A program made the translations under genes and the position numbers. Shown here piece after piece: positions 8,307 to 16,539 of a stretch of 64,000 bases of DNA. The notes under the pieces were generated by a model. That model worked only from the letters and a program-made list of their open reading frames with translations, did not search any database and was not told the origin of the DNA. The DNA is taken from contig NZ_JAGRPV010000001.1 in the NCBI RefSeq assembly GCF_030014955.1, forward strand, positions 1,984,001 through 2,048,000, in the 5' to 3' direction. Within the stretch, counting starts at the first letter, position 1. Every line of letters starts with the position of its first letter. This DNA comes from Cohnella hashimotonis (GTDB lineage: Bacteria > Bacillota > Bacilli > Paenibacillales > Paenibacillaceae).

Positions 8307-8969
8307 GTGAATGTCAAATCGCTAGTGACGATCAAAGGGGTCAAGGACGGGCTTGTGTTTCTGCTCGACGACGCCTGCGAGCTCGAAGCGCTGATCGACG
8401 AGCTTGAAGCCAAGCTGGAGAAGCACGAGCAGCAGCTTGCCGGACCGATCGTACACATTCAGATCAAGCTCGGGGCCCGTCAGCTCCCGGAAGAGGACAA
8501 AGAGCGCATCCGCTCGATAATTCGCAAGCAGGGCAATTTCGTCGTTCAATCGATCGAGAGCGATCCGCTGCCCGTAGGACCTGCCGACTACAGTTCCTAT
8601 AAGGTAGAGACGGTGACGGGCATGGTACGTTCCGGTCAGACGCTTGAGCACGAAGGACATCTGCTGCTGCTCGGAGACGTCAACCCCGGCGGGGCCGTCC
8701 GGAGCACGGGCGATATTTATATAATGGGCGCGCTGCGCGGCGTCGCGCATGCCGGCTGCGCAGGCCATGCGGAGGCGATCATCGCGGCTTCGCTCATGAA
8801 GCCGACGCAGCTTCGCATCGCCGACGTCATCAGCCGGCCGCCCGACGAATGGGCAAGCGGAGAATCGTGGATGGAGTACGCGTATCTAAAAGACGGCGCC
8901 ATGCAGATCGACAAGATGGCGCATCTGCATCATATCCGCAATCGAGCCTTGCAGGCCAAAGGAGTGTAG
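8307..8969 (+). CDS. minC: Septum site-determining protein MinC
   Basis: 220 residues. The N-terminal domain is VTIKGVKDGLVFLLDD. The C-terminal beta-helix has the MinC signature LLLLGDVNPGGAVRSTGDIYIMGALRGVAHAG. MinC inhibits FtsZ assembly away from mid-cell when recruited by MinD. The start is GTG 8307 preceded by TAGGAGGGACGAG (from 8292). minD follows after 4 bases, so the two are co-translated. Confidence 0.96.
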   Translation: MNVKSLVTIKGVKDGLVFLLDDACELEALIDELEAKLEKHEQQLAGPIVHIQIKLGARQLPEEDKERIRSIIRKQGNFVVQSIESDPLPVGPADYSSYKVETVTGMVRSGQTLEHEGHLLLLGDVNPGGAVRSTGDIYIMGALRGVAHAGCAGHAEAIIAASLMKPTQLRIADVISRPPDEWASGESWMEYAYLKDGAMQIDKMAHLHHIRNRALQAKGV

Positions 8970-8973
8970 TACG

Positions 8974-9768
8974 ATGGGTGAAGCGATAGTCGTGACGTCG
9001 GGCAAGGGCGGCGTCGGCAAGACGACGACATCCGCAAATGTCGGCACGGCCCTGGCGCTCATGGGCAAGAAGGTATGCATGGTCGATACCGACATCGGCC
9101 TTCGCAATCTCGACGTCGTGATGGGTCTCGAAAACCGGATCATTTACGATTTGATCGATGTGGCGGAAGGGCGCTGCCGGCTGAACCAGGCACTCGTGAA
9201 GGACAAGCGTTTCGACGAGCTTTACATGCTGCCCGCCGCGCAGACGAAGGACAAAAACGACATTTCGCCCGATCAGGTACGCAAGATCGTAGAAGAACTG
9301 AAGCCCGATTTCGACTATGTCATCATCGATTGTCCGGCAGGGATCGAGCAGGGCTTCCGCAATGCGATCGCCGGCGCCGATCATGCCATCGTCGTAACGA
9401 CGCCGGAAAACGCAGCCGTCCGCGACGCCGATCGCGTCATCGGACTGCTGGAGAAAACGAACATTTCGCAGCCCAAGCTTATCATCAACCGGATTCGGCC
9501 AAATCTGCTGAAGAGCGGGGACATGCTGGAGGTCGACGATATTATCCAGGTGCTGGCGATCGATCTGATCGGCATCGTGCCGGACGACGAGGATGTCATC
9601 AAGGCGGCCAACCAAGGCGAGCCGACGGTCATGAATCCGAACTCCCGCGCCGCGATGGCCTATCGCAACGTCGCGCGCCGCATTCTCGGCGAGACGGTGC
9701 CGCTCATGCATCTGGACGAAAAGGCCGGCGTGCTGCGGCGCATGCGCAAGTTTCTCGGAATGGGTTGA
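8974..9768 (+). CDS. minD: Septum site-determining ATPase MinD
   Basis: 264 residues. The deviant Walker A motif GKGGVGKTT is at residues 10-18, followed by DTDIGLRNLDVVMGLENR and the Walker B region FDYVIIDCPAGIEQG. The C-terminal amphipathic membrane-targeting helix is KAGVLRRMRKFLGMG. MinD binds the membrane as an ATP dimer and recruits MinC. No minE is present; Firmicutes place the system through DivIVA/MinJ, which are not in this window. Confidence 0.97.
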   Translation: MGEAIVVTSGKGGVGKTTTSANVGTALALMGKKVCMVDTDIGLRNLDVVMGLENRIIYDLIDVAEGRCRLNQALVKDKRFDELYMLPAAQTKDKNDISPDQVRKIVEELKPDFDYVIIDCPAGIEQGFRNAIAGADHAIVVTTPENAAVRDADRVIGLLEKTNISQPKLIINRIRPNLLKSGDMLEVDDIIQVLAIDLIGIVPDDEDVIKAANQGEPTVMNPNSRAAMAYRNVARRILGETVPLMHLDEKAGVLRRMRKFLGMG

Positions 9769-9774
9769 TCTGAA

Positions 9775-10923
9775 TTGCTTAACCGACTTAAAAAAATGGA
9801 TCTGATCATGCTGCTGTGCCTGTTCGGCTTCATGGCGATCAGTGTGCTGCTCGTGCGCAGCGCGACGAGTATCGATGCCGGATATTCCGGCAAGCCGATG
9901 CAGCAACTTGTATTTTACGCTATCGGATTTGTTCTCATTTTGCTGACGACCTTGTTCAATTACCGGCTGCTCCTGAAGACGTGGTTCGTCTGGTACGGAC
10001 TCGGACTCGTATTGCTGGTTGCCGTGTATTTGTTTGCGACTCCGGTCAACGGTGCTAAGAGCTGGTTTGAGCTGCCGGGCAACATTCAGTTCCAGCCCGC
10101 AGAGGTTGTGAAAATTTTCCTTATTCTCACCGTTGCTTGGCTCATGGGACGCAGGCAGGGCGATCCGTTATCGATGCGCAAGGACGTGCTGCTCATCGCG
10201 GCCGTCTCTTTTGTTCCGTTTCTGCTAGTCATGATTCAGCCCGATCTCGGCAACGCGACCATCTATATTTTTATCGTGCTCGGTATGCTCTGGATCGGCA
10301 ACGTGCGTTATTCGTACGTCCTCATCGGCCTTGCCGCCGTCGTAGGCGGAGTTTTGCTATTTTATACGCTGTTTAATTCGTACAACCAAGAGATCAAGAC
10401 CTACTTGGAAGGCCACGACAAAGGCCACTGGTATCAGCGGATCAACACGTACATCCATCCCGAAGAAGCGTCCGCGGACGCAAGGCGCCAGACCGAATAC
10501 GCCAAAATCGCCATCGGTTCGGGCGGGCTGGCCGGGGACGGGTACATGCAGGGCGAGTCCAAAAACCGCAAATTTATCCCTTACACGTATTCGGACTCGA
10601 TCTTCGTGGTCGTCGGGGAAGAATTCGGCTTTCAGGGCGCGGCGGTGCTGCTGCTCCTGTATTTCGTTTTTATCTATCGGATGATTATAATCGCATACCA
10701 GTGTATCGATATTAAAGGCTCGTTCGTCATTATCGGTATCGCCTCCATGCTGGTGTTCCAGATTTTCCAGAACGTCGGCATGATGATCGGGCTGATGCCA
10801 CTGACGGGCATCACGCTTCCGTTCGTCAGTTACGGCGGCACGTCGCTCTTGCTCAACATGCTGTCCATCGGACTTGTATTCAGCATCAGGGCGCATCAAG
10901 AGAAATACACGCTCGAAGATTAA
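9775..10923 (+). CDS. rodA: SEDS-family peptidoglycan polymerase RodA
   Basis: 382 residues with about ten membrane segments. SEDS family marks include the extracellular loop FELPGNIQFQPAEVVKI, the loop AIGSGGLAGDGYMQGESKN, IPYTYSDSIFVVVGEEFGF and the C-terminal LTGITLPFVSYGGTSLL. SEDS proteins polymerise lipid II. Placement in the mre/min cluster and the sequence NRKFIPYTYSDSIF argue for RodA rather than FtsW or SpoVE. The start is TTG 9775, only 6 bases after the minD stop, with a poor ribosome site, so translation is probably coupled to minD. In B. subtilis this spot holds no rodA. Confidence 0.88.
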   Translation: MLNRLKKMDLIMLLCLFGFMAISVLLVRSATSIDAGYSGKPMQQLVFYAIGFVLILLTTLFNYRLLLKTWFVWYGLGLVLLVAVYLFATPVNGAKSWFELPGNIQFQPAEVVKIFLILTVAWLMGRRQGDPLSMRKDVLLIAAVSFVPFLLVMIQPDLGNATIYIFIVLGMLWIGNVRYSYVLIGLAAVVGGVLLFYTLFNSYNQEIKTYLEGHDKGHWYQRINTYIHPEEASADARRQTEYAKIAIGSGGLAGDGYMQGESKNRKFIPYTYSDSIFVVVGEEFGFQGAAVLLLLYFVFIYRMIIIAYQCIDIKGSFVIIGIASMLVFQIFQNVGMMIGLMPLTGITLPFVSYGGTSLLLNMLSIGLVFSIRAHQEKYTLED

Positions 10924-10937
10924 ATATGTTTTGCCGT

Positions 10938-10985
10938 ACAGCCGTCCCGTCGCGTCTTCTTCCAAGGCGCGGGGACGGCTGTTTG
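10938..10985 (+). terminator. Terminator after rodA
   Basis: A perfect 11-bp stem (ACAGCCGTCCC, 10938-10948, with 10972-10982) carries a long loop with a small inner hairpin; TTTG follows. The T-tract is short. It lies between rodA and the separate sporulation promoter of spoIVFA. Confidence 0.65.
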
Positions 10986-11005
10986 CGTCCGCAGAGGTCT
11001 ATGAG

Positions 11006-11034
11006 GTCTATTCCTTGTCCTGCAGCCATAAGGT
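11006..11034 (+). promoter_or_regulatory. Sigma-E-type promoter for spoIVFA-spoIVFB
   Basis: GTCTATT (11006-11012) matches 5 of 7 positions of the sigma-E -35 consensus kmATATT. After exactly 14 bases, CATAAGGT (11027-11034) is a -10 of the CATA type. The B. subtilis spoIVF operon is known to be sigma-E controlled, which supports this reading. Confidence 0.55.
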
Positions 11035-11064
11035 GTTAGAAGTAGAGGACAAGGAGGGCTCGGC

Positions 11065-12258
11065 ATGGCGAAAAAACCGGACAAGCGGGAGGCGGGACGA
11101 GCGGGAATAGCCGCGGGGGACGCGGGTTCCGGAGGCGGCGCGCCGTCGGCGCCGTACGCGTACAGGCCGTATTCGCCGGAGGAGCTGGAGGCCGATCCCG
11201 AGCTGTGGTGGAAGGAAAGGCAGCGTCAGCTGCGGATGAGCGCGGCCTGGAGCCCGATCGTCAAGACGAGACGGCGCGCCGAAAACGACGGAATCGTCGC
11301 GGGCGCCGGCCCGATCGGCAGCTTGCGTTCGAGCGGAGAGAAGACGCTGGGGGATCTGCCCGCAGCGGGAGCCGGTATTCGTAACGAGCGCAACGCCGGA
11401 GCCTCCGTTTTCGCCGGGGGAGCCGCGGGCGCATCGGGGGTGTACGATAGCGGCGGAACCGCGGGGGGCCCTGCCGGCGGATCGGTTGGAGGATCTGCGA
11501 GCGGCACGGCCGGTGCTGCCGTCGGAGGCGGAGGTTTATACGGAGGGAGCGTACCGATCGCTCCCTGGTACAACGATGCGGCAGGTCCGGGCGCCGGAAG
11601 GCCTCCCGGCCGCGGCTACGAGAATCAAGGGATGCTTGCGCGACTGCGGCGGGGATTCGTCATGCGCGCGGCTGTTGCCCTTCTGTTATACGGTGCCGCC
11701 TGGGGCTGGCTAAAGTGGGATTTGCCGGGCCGCGGAGAAGCCGAAGCGTGGATGACGCTCGCGGTGACACAGGACATGAATTTCTCCGCCGCCGAAGCCT
11801 GGTACGGCCGCGCGTTCGGCGATTCGCCATCCTTCTTGCCGGTTTTCCGCCACGGCGCGAGCGACGCCGAGGAAGTGACGGCAGAGTGGGATGGCCAGGC
11901 GACGGTCGTACCCGTTCAAGGACGCGTTGCGGAGACTTTTAAGCAAAACGGCAGCGGCGTGAGGATCGAGGCGGATCCGGGCAGCGCGGTGAATGCGGTT
12001 CACAGCGGCAGGGTCATCCAGGTAACGACTTCCTCCCAGGGAGATGCGACTGTTCTCATACAGCATGCGGGACGGATCGTCACTGTCTACGGGGGCGTAA
12101 GTGCGGTGTCGGTGCGCGCAGACGACTGGGTCGAGGCGGGAGGCAAGCTCGGCGTATTGGGACAGGCGGCGGACGGCGCGGGCGCTCGTACCCTCTATTT
12201 TGCGATTCGCCTTGGCGACAGGTCGCTCGATCCGCAGGAAGTGATTCCTTTTGATTAA
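11065..12258 (+). CDS. spoIVFA: Stage IV sporulation protein FA (SpoIVFA), degenerate M23/LytM domain
   Basis: 397 residues. A hydrophilic N terminus with PYSPEELEADPELWWKERQR, a Gly/Ala/Ser-rich stretch (roughly residues 75-180), one membrane segment (GFVMRAAVALLLYGAAWGWL) and a C-terminal LytM-like domain (GSGVRIEADPGSAVNAVHSGRVIQ to LYFAIRLGDRSLDPQEVIPFD). SpoIVFA holds SpoIVFB in the outer forespore membrane and inhibits it together with BofA until SpoIVB and CtpB cleave it. The metal-binding HxH of active LytM enzymes is replaced (YFAIR), as expected of a non-enzymatic SpoIVFA. The Gly-rich insert is larger than in B. subtilis (264 residues). Ribosome site AAGGAGG at 11050-11056. Overlaps spoIVFB. 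Confidence 0.88.
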   Translation: MAKKPDKREAGRAGIAAGDAGSGGGAPSAPYAYRPYSPEELEADPELWWKERQRQLRMSAAWSPIVKTRRRAENDGIVAGAGPIGSLRSSGEKTLGDLPAAGAGIRNERNAGASVFAGGAAGASGVYDSGGTAGGPAGGSVGGSASGTAGAAVGGGGLYGGSVPIAPWYNDAAGPGAGRPPGRGYENQGMLARLRRGFVMRAAVALLLYGAAWGWLKWDLPGRGEAEAWMTLAVTQDMNFSAAEAWYGRAFGDSPSFLPVFRHGASDAEEVTAEWDGQATVVPVQGRVAETFKQNGSGVRIEADPGSAVNAVHSGRVIQVTTSSQGDATVLIQHAGRIVTVYGGVSAVSVRADDWVEAGGKLGVLGQAADGAGARTLYFAIRLGDRSLDPQEVIPFD

Positions 12259-13126
12259 ACTCGGGGGAATCGTCTTCAGGTTCCACCCGCTCTTCGTGCT
12301 TCTTATGCTGCTCTCCGTGCTCACCGGCCGCTTTCAGGAGATGATCGCGCTCTTTTTTATCGTCCTGCTGCACGAGCTTGCCCATCTTTGGACTGCGCTC
12401 CGTTTCAATTGGAAGGTGCGCGAGGTTAAGCTGCTGCCGTTCGGAGGCGTTGTCGAGACGGAGGAAGCGGGTTCGGTGCCGGTGCGGGAGGAGGCGCTTG
12501 TCGCTGCGGCGGGTCCCGCATACAACGCGCTGCTGTCGCTGGCGGCCTGGGGACTGGGACATTTCGGGCTGATCGATCAAGCCTGGGCCGATGATTTTGC
12601 CAGGGCGAGCGGATTGATCGCCGCGTTTAATCTGCTGCCGGTGCTGCCGCTGGATGGCGGCAGGCTGCTGCAGTGCTGGTTTTGCCTTCATTTTCCCTAC
12701 CATCGCACGCTCGTATGGAGCGTCCGCATCAGCCTGCTTTTCAGCGCGGCCGTCATTCTCGGCGCTTTGTGCCCGCCGCTTTACGGCGGTCTTGTCCATC
12801 TTAATTTACTTGCGATCGGCTTGTTTCTGTTCGCCTCGAACTGGACTTATATGCGGAATCTGCCGTTCGTCTTTCTGCGCTTTCTCGTCCGGCGGGCGGA
12901 ACGCTCCTCGAGCCGGATCGATTCGGGGACGCTGGCGCAGCCGATCGTCGTATCGCGTCACCGCCAGCTTTCCCACGTCGTCCGTTTGCTCATGAAGGAG
13001 CGCTATCATCTCGTCTATATGATGGATCACGGGAAAATCTCGCGCGTCCTGCCCGAGGGACAGGTCATCGACGGCTTTTTGGGCAGCTTGACGGAAGGGA
13101 ATGCGGATTTTCGCTTTTTCATGTAG
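12251..13126 (+). CDS. spoIVFB: Pro-sigma-K intramembrane metalloprotease SpoIVFB
   Basis: 291 residues. M50 (site-2) protease with zinc motif HELAH at residues 41-45 and the second metal motif NLLPVLPLDGGR with Asp135, plus a C-terminal CBS-like domain after about residue 220. It cleaves the pro-peptide of sigma-K in the outer forespore membrane, activating late mother-cell transcription. The start is TTG 12251, inside the end of spoIVFA (8-base overlap), so the two partners are translationally coupled. Size and catalytic spacing match B. subtilis SpoIVFB closely. Confidence 0.94.
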   Translation: MIKLGGIVFRFHPLFVLLMLLSVLTGRFQEMIALFFIVLLHELAHLWTALRFNWKVREVKLLPFGGVVETEEAGSVPVREEALVAAAGPAYNALLSLAAWGLGHFGLIDQAWADDFARASGLIAAFNLLPVLPLDGGRLLQCWFCLHFPYHRTLVWSVRISLLFSAAVILGALCPPLYGGLVHLNLLAIGLFLFASNWTYMRNLPFVFLRFLVRRAERSSSRIDSGTLAQPIVVSRHRQLSHVVRLLMKERYHLVYMMDHGKISRVLPEGQVIDGFLGSLTEGNADFRFFM

Positions 13127-13207
13127 AATGGGTTAAAACGGCTATCGCTCGCAGCCCGGCAGCGCTCGCTCCGGGACAAGCGGGGACCGTTCGCCCAGGA
13201 GGTAGGC

Positions 13208-14443
13208 ATGAAGCAGCTCTTCGTTCACTGCACGCGCAACGTGACTCAGTCCTCGCTTCTCGAAGACGGCGTGCTGACCGAATTCAGCGTCGAGCGCTCG
13301 GAAGGCACCTCTTTGGTCGGGAACATTTATTTGGGACGCATCGTTAATGTCCTGCCCGGCATGCAGGCTGCGTTCGTCGACATCGGGCTCCCCAAGAACG
13401 CCTTCCTGTACGTGGACGACGTGCTTCATCCTCATCTGGATCGCCAGCCGAAGACCAAGCCGTCCATCGCCGAGCTTCTGAAGCCGGGCGACAGGCGCGT
13501 CGTTCAGATTATGAAGGAGCCGCTCGGAGGCAAAGGCGCGCGGATCACGACGCACTACTCGCTGCCGGGGCGGTGCCTTGTCTATATGCCGTACGCCGAC
13601 TACGTCGGCGTCTCCAAAAAGATCGAACAGGAACACGAGCGCGCCAGGCTCAAGGGACTCGCCGAGGAGCTGCGGGAGGCCGGAGAAGGCCTCATCCTGC
13701 GTACCAATGCGGAGGGCGAGTCCCGGGAATCGCTCGCGCGGGATCTGGAGGGACTTCGCAACGTGTGGCGCCATATATCGGAGCGGGGAGCGACGGCCGA
13801 GGCGCCGGCGGAGCTGCACCGGGATTTCGGGCTCGTGCAGCGGACGGTAAGAGATGTCTTCAAGCCCGATATGGAGGCGCTGATCGTCGATGACGAGCGC
13901 GCATACAGAGATGCGCGGGCGTATCTGCGCCAAGCGGCGCCGCATCTTGAGCAGCGCGTCAGGCTGCATGCCGAACCTCAGACGCTGTACGAGCATTTCG
14001 GGATCAAGGCGCAGATCGATCAGGCCTTCCAGCGACGCGTGGCGCTGCGCAGCGGCGGTTATCTGGTTATCGACCCTACGGAGGCATTGACCGTCATCGA
14101 CGTCAACACCGGCAGGTACACGGGGGCGATCGACCTGGAGGAGACGGTCTTCCAGACGAATCTCGAGGCTGCCGCCGAGATCGCGAGACTGCTCCGCCTG
14201 AGGGACATCGGCGGCATCGTCATCGTCGATTTCATCGATATGACGGACGAGGAGCATCGCAAGCGGGTGGTCGACCGGATCGAGGAGACGATGCGGCTCG
14301 ACCGGACCAAATGCCAGGTCGTTGGCTGGACAAGGCTTGGTTTGCTGGAGATTACGAGAAAGAAGACCCGCGCGGATCTGATGAGTTATTTTTACGAGAC
14401 ATGCATCGCCTGCAAAGGAACGGGCAGAACGTACGTGCGTTGA
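13208..14443 (+). CDS. rng: Ribonuclease E/G family protein
   Basis: 411 residues. An N-terminal S1 domain (LVGNIYLGRIVNVLPGMQAAFVDIG) is followed by the RNase E/G core with the catalytic region LTVIDVNTGRYTG, and by GGIVIVDFIDM. The C terminus carries CIACKGTGRTYVR, the Zn-link-like CxxC. It should cut single-stranded AU-rich RNA in rRNA maturation and mRNA decay. It lacks the long RNase E degradosome tail, so it is RNase G-like. B. subtilis has none, using RNase Y/J instead; several Paenibacillaceae keep one just before rplU. GGAGG (13198-13202) precedes ATG 13208. Confidence 0.92.
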   Translation: MKQLFVHCTRNVTQSSLLEDGVLTEFSVERSEGTSLVGNIYLGRIVNVLPGMQAAFVDIGLPKNAFLYVDDVLHPHLDRQPKTKPSIAELLKPGDRRVVQIMKEPLGGKGARITTHYSLPGRCLVYMPYADYVGVSKKIEQEHERARLKGLAEELREAGEGLILRTNAEGESRESLARDLEGLRNVWRHISERGATAEAPAELHRDFGLVQRTVRDVFKPDMEALIVDDERAYRDARAYLRQAAPHLEQRVRLHAEPQTLYEHFGIKAQIDQAFQRRVALRSGGYLVIDPTEALTVIDVNTGRYTGAIDLEETVFQTNLEAAAEIARLLRLRDIGGIVIVDFIDMTDEEHRKRVVDRIEETMRLDRTKCQVVGWTRLGLLEITRKKTRADLMSYFYETCIACKGTGRTYVR

Positions 14444-14460
14444 GGCGAACCATAAACAGG

Positions 14461-14489
14461 TTGCCACAGGCGTACGCTTGTGGTAGAAT
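14461..14489 (+). promoter_or_regulatory. Sigma-A promoter for rplU-prp-rpmA
   Basis: TTGCCA (14461-14466), a 17-base spacer and TAGAAT (14484-14489). It gives a leader of about 120 bases before rplU. Confidence 0.75.
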
Positions 14490-14600
14490 ACTCTAGTGCG
14501 TGCAATGGGCTCCTGTCAATTGCAAGCTACAACCGCACTCCAAAGGGTATCGAAGACCGGACGCACGAGCGGCCGGCACCCCATGAGGCGAGTCTTAGAA
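14490..14600 (+). ncRNA. Ribosomal protein L21 leader (candidate)
   Basis: The transcript leader of rplU folds into nested helices: GTGCGT (14496-14501) pairs with ACGCAC (14561-14566), and inside it TGCAAT (14501-14506) pairs with ATTGCA (14519-14524). Firmicutes have a known structured L21 leader (Rfam L21_leader) upstream of rplU, probably bound by L21 for autoregulation. The position and fold fit, but I cannot run a covariance search. Confidence 0.5.
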
Positions 14601-14616
14601 TGAGGGAGGTGCACAC

Positions 14617-14928
14617 ATGTACGCGATTATCGAGACTGGCGGCAAGCAATACAAGGTTCAAGCCGGCGACGTCATCTTCGTGGAGAAGCTCTCCGCAGGC
14701 GAAGGCGACAGCGTTACGTTTGACAAGGTTCTGGCCGTATCCAGCGACAAGGGCTTCGTTACCGGAGCTCCGCTTCTGTCCGGCGCAAGCGTGACGGGCA
14801 AGGTTGAGAAGCACGTCAAGGGCGAGAAGATCATCGTCTTCCACTATAAACCGAAGAAGAACGAACGCAAGAAGCAAGGCCATCGCCAACCGTACACCAA
14901 GGTGACGATCGAGAGCATTCAGGCTTAA
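14617..14928 (+). CDS. rplU: 50S ribosomal protein L21
   Basis: 103 residues starting [15 protein letters not shown], with the C-terminal signature [19 protein letters not shown]. It binds 23S rRNA in the large subunit together with L20. GAGGGAGGTG (14602-14611) is a strong ribosome site. Head of the rplU-prp-rpmA operon conserved across Firmicutes. Confidence 0.98.
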   Translation: MYAIIETGGKQYKVQAGDVIFVEKLSAGEGDSVTFDKVLAVSSDKGFVTGAPLLSGASVTGKVEKHVKGEKIIVFHYKPKKNERKKQGHRQPYTKVTIESIQA

Positions 14929-14938
14929 GAGGCGCAGG

Positions 14939-15256
14939 ATGATCAAGATCGACATTCGCCGCGACGAGCGGCAGCGGATCAAGTCCTTCGAAGTGTCCGG
15001 TCATGCGGGATACGACGATCCGGGTAAGGATATCGTATGCGCTGGCGTGTCGGCCGTTACGGTCGGGGCGGTCAACGCTATCGAGCGCCTGACCGGCATC
15101 GTGCCGAAGGCGAAGGTGAAGTCGGGCTTTCTCTCCGCGGATATGCCTCCCGAGGGCGTCGATTCCGAACGGGTCCAGCTTCTGCTGGAAGGGATGGTCG
15201 TCGCGCTCGAGGACATCGCCGAGGAATATGCGAAGCACGTTCGGCTCAAGCAATAA
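14939..15256 (+). CDS. prp: Ribosomal-processing cysteine protease Prp
   Basis: 105 residues. The family catalytic pair His22 and Cys34 is present in the motif GHAGYDDPGKDIVCAGVSA. Prp removes the N-terminal extension of ribosomal protein L27 in Firmicutes and related phyla; L27 encoded just downstream has that extension. It sits between rplU and rpmA as usual. The start ATG 14939 has only a weak GAGGCGCAGG site. Confidence 0.95.
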   Translation: MIKIDIRRDERQRIKSFEVSGHAGYDDPGKDIVCAGVSAVTVGAVNAIERLTGIVPKAKVKSGFLSADMPPEGVDSERVQLLLEGMVVALEDIAEEYAKHVRLKQ

Positions 15257-15281
15257 TTAAGCACAGAAGGAGGTTGACACC

Positions 15282-15590
15282 ATGTTGAAGCTCAATCTTC
15301 AGCTCTTCGCTTCGAAGAAGGGCGTAGGTTCCACGAAGAACGGACGCGATAGCCAATCCAAGCGTCTGGGCGCGAAGCGCGCTGACGGCCAAGCCGTTAC
15401 GGGCGGCACGATCCTCGTACGCCAACGCGGCACGAAGATTCACCCGGGCAACAACGTCGGCATTGGCAAGGACGATACGCTGTTCGCTCTTGTCGAAGGC
15501 GTCGTGAAGTTCGAGCGCTGGGGACGCGATCGCAAGAAAGTTAGCGTCTATCCGGCTCCGGTGGCGCCTGTCGCCGCCGCACTTGAATAA
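15282..15590 (+). CDS. rpmA: 50S ribosomal protein L27 (with Prp-cleaved leader)
   Basis: 102 residues. The N terminus [18 protein letters not shown] contains the Prp recognition sequence LNLQLF followed by A, so cleavage after Phe9 would leave the mature AxKKG terminus near the peptidyl transferase centre. The core [20 protein letters not shown] is canonical. AGAAGGAGGT (15266-15275) is a strong ribosome site. Confidence 0.98.
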   Translation: MLKLNLQLFASKKGVGSTKNGRDSQSKRLGAKRADGQAVTGGTILVRQRGTKIHPGNNVGIGKDDTLFALVEGVVKFERWGRDRKKVSVYPAPVAPVAAALE

Positions 15591-15601
15591 TCGACATCCA
15601 G

Positions 15602-15633
15602 AACCCCGGCCGCGCGTAGTGGCCGGGGTTTTT
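15602..15633 (+). terminator. Intrinsic terminator after rpmA
   Basis: A perfect 10-bp stem (AACCCCGGCC, 15602-15611, with 15621-15630) is followed by T residues to 15633. Confidence 0.88.
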
Positions 15634-15710
15634 GCGTAGACGCACACGAATACATCTTCTGCCATTCAGAAGGCAGCCTGCGTCGGCTGTATCCAAAGCG
15701 GGGAAAAGTA

Positions 15711-16487
15711 ATGATGCCCAGACAAAAAATCGACGGCTTAATGCTTGCGGCTGCGACGCTCCTGGTCCCGGCTTGTGCGGTCGTGGCGTGGCGGGATCAG
15801 TGGTGGCCGATCGTGCTCTTTCTCGTTTGGGCGTTCGCCGCTGCCTTGGTCGCAGGCATTGCCTGTCGGCGTGCCTACAGGCGGGAGACGGACAGACTGG
15901 CAGAGCGCGCCTCGAGAGACATCGTCAAGTCGCGCCAGGACCTTGTGGGTACGCTGAGCCACCATCGTCACGACTGGATGAACGAGCTGCAAATTTTATA
16001 CGGATACCTGCGCATGCAAAAAATCGATAAGGCGATCGCGGTCGTGGACAGAATAAAGGAAGACATGGAGCGCGACAGCCGCATATCGCGTCTCGGAAGT
16101 CCGGAGCTGTCCGCGTACCTGCTCTCCTTTCGGACGTTCTGCGATACGATGACGCTGGATGCCCGCGTAGACGAGCATCTGCAGGCGTCCTGCGTCGTAT
16201 CGGCGGGTCCGGAGCGCGTCATGCGGGCGGCGATCGGACTGATCAATGCCTACCGGGTCCGCGCGTCGGCCGCTACGGCCGAGGAGAACATGCTCCGCAT
16301 CGTCTTCTTGGAGGCAAGCGGCGAGCTGCGTATCGCAACGATTTATGAAGGCGCCTGGTCCGCCTGGAGCAGCCTGCGCGAGGACGTATCGCAGTCGCTG
16401 CCGGACGGGGCGCGGCTGTCCGCGCCGGTTGAAGGGGACGAGGAAGACGATGCGCGCAAGCTGACGGTCGTCGTGCCGTTCGATTGA
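15711..16487 (+). CDS. spo0B: Spo0B-like sporulation phosphotransferase with N-terminal membrane segments
   Basis: 258 residues. The motif [18 protein letters not shown] (about residues 83-100) is the Spo0B four-helix-bundle signature, and the His of HDW (His87) is the likely phosphorylated residue. The C-terminal part resembles the degenerate ATPase-like fold of Spo0B. Spo0B passes phosphate from Spo0F to Spo0A in the sporulation phosphorelay. Unlike the soluble 192-residue B. subtilis protein, this one begins with two hydrophobic segments (about residues 9-26 and 31-52), so it is probably membrane-anchored. Position between rpmA and obgE matches B. subtilis. ATG 15714 is an equal alternative start. 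Confidence 0.85.
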   Translation: MMPRQKIDGLMLAAATLLVPACAVVAWRDQWWPIVLFLVWAFAAALVAGIACRRAYRRETDRLAERASRDIVKSRQDLVGTLSHHRHDWMNELQILYGYLRMQKIDKAIAVVDRIKEDMERDSRISRLGSPELSAYLLSFRTFCDTMTLDARVDEHLQASCVVSAGPERVMRAAIGLINAYRVRASAATAEENMLRIVFLEASGELRIATIYEGAWSAWSSLREDVSQSLPDGARLSAPVEGDEEDDARKLTVVVPFD

Positions 16488-16539
16488 ATGCTATTTCAGA
16501 TTGCCTGCTCATCGAAGCGGAAACGAGAGTGATCACAAC

